From: Amaricoccus macauensis_A
GTDB lineage: Bacteria; Pseudomonadota; Alphaproteobacteria; Rhodobacterales; Rhodobacteraceae
Assembly: GCF_049800915.1 (NCBI RefSeq)
Contig: NZ_JBNAFY010000001.1
Location: 372,001 to 436,000 of the forward strand
Direction of reading: 5' to 3'
Length of the DNA stretch: 64,000 nucleotides
The notes below the pieces were generated by a model. The model did not search any database. It worked only from the letters and a program-made list of their open reading frames with translations, and was not told the origin of the DNA. The position numbers and the translations under genes are program-made. The number at the start of each line of letters is the position of its first letter. Positions within the stretch are counted from its first letter, which is position 1. Below, piece by piece: positions 60,870 to 64,000 of this stretch.

Positions 60870-62374
60870 CCAAGCCCAATATCCTCATCCTCATGGTCGA
60901 CCAGCTCAATGGCACTCTCTTTCCCGACGGGCCGGTGGATTGGCTTCATGTCCCGAACCTGAGGCGATTGGCTGCTCGCTCCACACGCTTTGCCAATGCC
61001 TATACTGCCTCGCCACTTTGTGCCCCAGGGCGGGCAAGCTTCATGTCGGGTCAGCTCCCGTCCAGCACGCGCGTTTATGACAATGCGGCCGAGTTCTCCT
61101 CCGATATCCCCACCTATGCTCATCATTTGCGGCGTTCGGGCTACGACACCTGCTTGTCGGGCAAGATGCATTTCGTTGGTCCCGACCAGCTTCATGGGTT
61201 CGAGGAGCGCCTGACGACCGATATTTATCCCGCAGATTTTGGATGGACACCGGACTACCGAAAACCTGGTGAACGGATAGACTGGTGGTATCACAATATG
61301 GGGTCGGTCACAGGCGCCGGCGTGGCCGAAACCTCGAACCAGATGGAATATGACGACGAAGTAGCCTTCAACGCCGTCGCGAAGCTGCGCGATCTCGGAC
61401 GCGGGAAAGATTCACGACCCTGGTGCCTGACAGTCAGTTTTACCCATCCCCACGATCCCTATGTCGCACGTAAGAAATATTGGGATCTCTACGAGAACTG
61501 CGAGCATCTTCTGCCAGAGGTGCCCGCCATGGCTTATGAAGATCATGACCCGCACGCGCAGCGAATTTTTGATGCCAACGATTGGCGCAACTTTGACATC
61601 ACGGAAGAGAACATCCGCCGCGCCCGGCGGGGCTATTTCGCCAACATCTCCTATCTCGACGACAAGATCGGTGAGATCCTGGATGTTCTGGAGGCCACGC
61701 GGCAGGAGGCCGTGATCCTCTTCGTCTCGGATCACGGTGACATGCTCGGCGAGCGCGGGCTGTGGTTCAAGATGTGTTTCTACGAGGGATCGGCGCGCGT
61801 GCCGCTCATGGTCTCGGCTCCCAGCATGGCGTCTGGCCTCGTAAGCGATCCTGTCTCCAACATCGATGTGACGCCGACGCTCTGCGATCTCGCTGGCATC
61901 TCCATGGAAGAGGTTGCCCCCTGGACCACCGGCGAAAGCCTTGTGCCGCTGGGGCAAGGCAAGCGTCGCGAGAGCCCGGTTGCGATGGAATACGCTGCCG
62001 AAGCCTCCTACGCGCCGCTGGTGGCGCTGCGTGATGGTCGCTGGAAATACACCCGGTGCGTGCTCGACCCGGAACAGCTCTTCGACCTCGAAGCCGATCC
62101 GCATGAGTTGACCAATCTGGCCGGCGATCCGGCTCATGCAGACACGCTCACGCGCCTGCGTGCGGAAGCCGATGCGCGCTGGGATCTCGGGCGGTTCGAT
62201 GCGGAGGTGCGCCAGAGCCAGGCACGGCGCTGGGTGGTCTACGAGGCGCTCAGAAACGGCAATTACTACCCGTGGGATTTTCAGCCGCTCCAGAAGGCCT
62301 CCGAGCGCTTCATGCGCAATCACATGGATCTCAACACCGTCGAGGACGTCGCACGCTTCCCGCGCGGCGAATGA
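60866..62374 (+). CDS. betC: Choline-sulfatase
   Basis: Hydrolyses choline-O-sulfate to choline and sulfate, feeding betaine synthesis. The 502-residue protein is a type I sulfatase. The formylglycine-forming Cys is residue 52 in 'SPLCAPGRASFMSGQ', metal ligands sit in 'LILMVDQLNG' and 'VSDHGDMLGERGLW', and the C-terminal 'RWVVYEALRNGNYYPWDFQP' matches the BetC extension that closes the choline pocket. There is no signal peptide, so it is cytosolic as in other BetC enzymes. Its start overlaps betI. Confidence 0.95.
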   Translation: MTKPNILILMVDQLNGTLFPDGPVDWLHVPNLRRLAARSTRFANAYTASPLCAPGRASFMSGQLPSSTRVYDNAAEFSSDIPTYAHHLRRSGYDTCLSGKMHFVGPDQLHGFEERLTTDIYPADFGWTPDYRKPGERIDWWYHNMGSVTGAGVAETSNQMEYDDEVAFNAVAKLRDLGRGKDSRPWCLTVSFTHPHDPYVARKKYWDLYENCEHLLPEVPAMAYEDHDPHAQRIFDANDWRNFDITEENIRRARRGYFANISYLDDKIGEILDVLEATRQEAVILFVSDHGDMLGERGLWFKMCFYEGSARVPLMVSAPSMASGLVSDPVSNIDVTPTLCDLAGISMEEVAPWTTGESLVPLGQGKRRESPVAMEYAAEASYAPLVALRDGRWKYTRCVLDPEQLFDLEADPHELTNLAGDPAHADTLTRLRAEADARWDLGRFDAEVRQSQARRWVVYEALRNGNYYPWDFQPLQKASERFMRNHMDLNTVEDVARFPRGE

Positions 62375-62435
62375 CCTACCTACCGCGGCTCCTGGGGCCC
62401 TGCCTGAACGACTGAAACCGATCGAAAGGAGACGA

Positions 62436-63623
62436 ATGACCTATCTGATATCCTTTGGAATCCTGATGGCCTTCGCGTTGGTCATCTTCTGCACGATCCG
62501 CTGGTGGAACATGCGCCTGATCGGGCCGAGCCCGGTCCCGCTCTTCACCTTCATCGCGATCCTCTTCACCTCGGGTCTCGATGTCGGTCTGATCATGTTC
62601 CCGCTGGCCTGGGACTTCCCGCTCTATGCCGACACGAGCGAGAATCCGGCCTATGCCTTTACCAATCCGCTCGCGCTTGAATTCGGATTCTGGGGTTTCC
62701 TGATCTGGGCCTTCTATTTCCTTACCGCCTTCTACTTCTGCGCCATCGAGCCCCGGGTGAAGTTCTTCGACAAGCCGTTGGTGAAGTTCATCAACAACAT
62801 CGTCATCATCACCACCTGTGCCTTCACCGGCAGCCTGTTTCTCATCTACCTGCCCTACTACTTACCCTCGATCGGCGATGGTGAATCCGTCGTGACGACC
62901 TTCTACGTGATTGTCTTCGCGGTGATCCTGGCCGCCTCCTACAGCTCGACCGACATCGGCTACGTGAAGGTTCTCTCGGTAGGCTCGACCGGCCTCTTCG
63001 GAGCACTGATCATCGGCCTGTGGCTCTATGCCGGGATGTCGATTGCCGAATTCGGCACATCGATCAGCCATATCGGGGGCTACTTCGGCAACCTGCATCG
63101 GTTCGTGTTGCCTCTGACCGAGTATCACGAGTTCTATCTGTTTTGGTGGTTTGCCTGGTCGATCATGATCGGACAGTTCACCTCGCGCTTCGTAGGCGGG
63201 ATGAAGACCCAGCATATGCTGGCGGCGCTGATGATCATTCCGTCGGTCCCGCTCGCGATCTGGTTCGCCGTCCTCTTCTATTTCTACGAGAACAGCATCG
63301 CGACCGAGGGCCTCGTGAACATCGCCATGGTGATCGTCGGTACGACCTTCGTGATCAACTCGCTCGACAGCCTGATCCGGCTCTACACCGACAATCTCAA
63401 CCTCACCGTCGATCGGTTCGGCAAGTGGCGTTATGTCGCCGGCAACACCGCCGTGCTCTTCGTGCTGACGCTGCTCTTCAAGAGCCAGTGGCTCCAAATC
63501 GAGTGGATCGGCGCCATCGTCATCGCGCTCTACATGGCGACGATCGTCTTCATCGCCATGTATGCGCGCCACGTCATGAACGACGCGCACGGCACCTACG
63601 CGAAACCCGAACTCGATCTCTGA
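62436..63623 (+). CDS. Short BCCT-like choline/betaine transporter
   Basis: A 395-residue polytopic protein with about ten membrane segments, clearly shorter than the usual 500-700-residue BCCT carriers. The conserved BCCT TM8-like block is present as 'HEFYLFWWFAWSIMIGQFTSRFVGGMKTQHM' (in pieces near 230-260). The N-terminal segment 'ILFTSGLDVGLIMFPLAW' aligns by eye with the GMGIG substrate motif, here GLDVG with an Asp in the middle. The first two helices of typical BCCT proteins seem to be missing. Its place between betC and betB suggests import of choline-sulfate, choline or betaine. The start at the ATG at 62436 has AAAGGAG upstream. Confidence 0.8.
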   Translation: MTYLISFGILMAFALVIFCTIRWWNMRLIGPSPVPLFTFIAILFTSGLDVGLIMFPLAWDFPLYADTSENPAYAFTNPLALEFGFWGFLIWAFYFLTAFYFCAIEPRVKFFDKPLVKFINNIVIITTCAFTGSLFLIYLPYYLPSIGDGESVVTTFYVIVFAVILAASYSSTDIGYVKVLSVGSTGLFGALIIGLWLYAGMSIAEFGTSISHIGGYFGNLHRFVLPLTEYHEFYLFWWFAWSIMIGQFTSRFVGGMKTQHMLAALMIIPSVPLAIWFAVLFYFYENSIATEGLVNIAMVIVGTTFVINSLDSLIRLYTDNLNLTVDRFGKWRYVAGNTAVLFVLTLLFKSQWLQIEWIGAIVIALYMATIVFIAMYARHVMNDAHGTYAKPELDL

Positions 63624-63680
63624 TCGACGGCGCCTCGACCGCGGGCCGCGCGCCCGGGGAGACATCGAAGGAAACGACCA

Positions 63681-64000
63681 ATGCAGACACAGCCCAGGGC
63701 CAGCCATTTCATCGCAGGCGCATATGTCGAGGACGAAAGCGGCGAAGCCTTCGCCTCGGTGTATCCCGCCACCGGGGAAGCGATCGCCAGGCTGCATGCC
63801 GCGACCCCGGCCATCGTGGAGCAGGCACTTGCAGCCGCCGATGCCGCGCGGGCCGAATGGCGAGCCATGACCGGCGTTGAGCGCGGCCGCATCCTGCGCC
63901 GGGCAGCCGACATCATCCGCGAGCGCAACCGGGACCTCTCCCTGCTCGAGACGATGGACACCGGCAAGCCGCTGCAGGAAACGCTCGTGGCGGATGCCGC
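63681..64000 (+). CDS. betB: Betaine-aldehyde dehydrogenase (5' part, cut by window end)
   Basis: Oxidises betaine aldehyde to glycine betaine with NAD. Only the first 106 residues are present: 'FIAGAYVEDESGEAFASVYPATGEAIARLH' (in pieces, residues 10-40), 'RGRILRRAADIIRERN' near 68-83 and 'LSLLETMDTGKPLQET' near 86-101. The latter includes the 'DTGKP' segment typical of BetB among aldehyde dehydrogenases. The catalytic Cys lies beyond the window. The start at the ATG at 63681 follows AAGGAAACG. It completes the betI-betC-transporter-betB order, and betA may follow outside the window. Confidence 0.88.
   Translation, partial: MQTQPRASHFIAGAYVEDESGEAFASVYPATGEAIARLHAATPAIVEQALAAADAARAEWRAMTGVERGRILRRAADIIRERNRDLSLLETMDTGKPLQETLVADA

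Noticed and set aside
1..64000. CRISPR arrays, insertion sequences and prophage genes
   Set aside because: No regularly spaced repeats, transposase-like products or phage structural genes were recognised anywhere in the window.

Overview
The window looks like chromosome of a Rhodobacteraceae (Roseobacter-group) alphaproteobacterium. This is inferred from the high GC content and frequent GTG/TTG starts. It also rests on characteristic gene neighbourhoods (lptD-lptG-lptF facing pepA-holC, pcm-tolC, aminotransferase-ftsK-lolA) and on the choline-sulfate/betaine and TRAP-transporter content. No taxonomic marker gene was compared.

1-16.6 kb is mostly housekeeping. It holds the LPS export genes lptD (cut by the window edge), lptG and lptF; pepA-holC; an exported glutathione peroxidase; and an oxidoreductase/TetR pair sharing a striking double operator. 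A three-gene operon follows (ABC-F ATPase, MarC-type membrane protein, membrane-anchored aspartic protease), then ndk, a peroxiredoxin-like protein, a VOC protein, pcm, tolC, a PopZ-like acidic protein and an acetyltransferase. 16.7-21.8 kb carries an orphan form-II CoxL-type molybdenum hydroxylase subunit, divergent from an XdhC-type maturation factor and a molybdopterin-binding/nucleotidyltransferase fusion.

21.9-30.2 kb is the ftsK-lolA neighbourhood. It is interrupted by accessory genes: a 39-residue exported peptide, a protein of about 1000 residues joining a polytopic membrane domain to a periplasmic amino-acid-type binding protein through an apparent internal signal peptide, and a 108-residue Cys-containing exported protein. 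30.5-35.1 kb has an orphan hybrid histidine kinase with two binding-protein sensor domains, a UbiH-type hydroxylase and tRNA-Phe(GAA).

35.2-50.9 kb is a polysaccharide locus. On the minus strand are a GT14-type glycosyltransferase, a GH9 glycoside hydrolase and a Wzc-like tyrosine kinase/chain-length protein. On the plus strand are a WecG/TagA transferase, three sulfotransferases of different types, two GT2 transferases, an O-antigen-ligase/polymerase and a flippase. Together they predict a sulfated exopolysaccharide. The initiating transferase and outer-membrane exporter are not in the window.

51.0-57.3 kb is a sugar-acid module: an IlvD/Edd dehydratase and a complete TRAP transporter, divergent from a LacI regulator, with a good sigma70-type promoter. 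57.3-64 kb is a choline/choline-sulfate to glycine betaine cluster: choXWV ABC importer, BetI with its operator, choline sulfatase, an unusually short BCCT-type transporter and the start of betB.

The most unusual items are the membrane/binding-protein fusion at 22.9-25.9 kb, the sulfotransferase-rich polysaccharide locus, the short BCCT protein and the tandem TetR operators. No CRISPR array, insertion sequence or phage gene was recognised.
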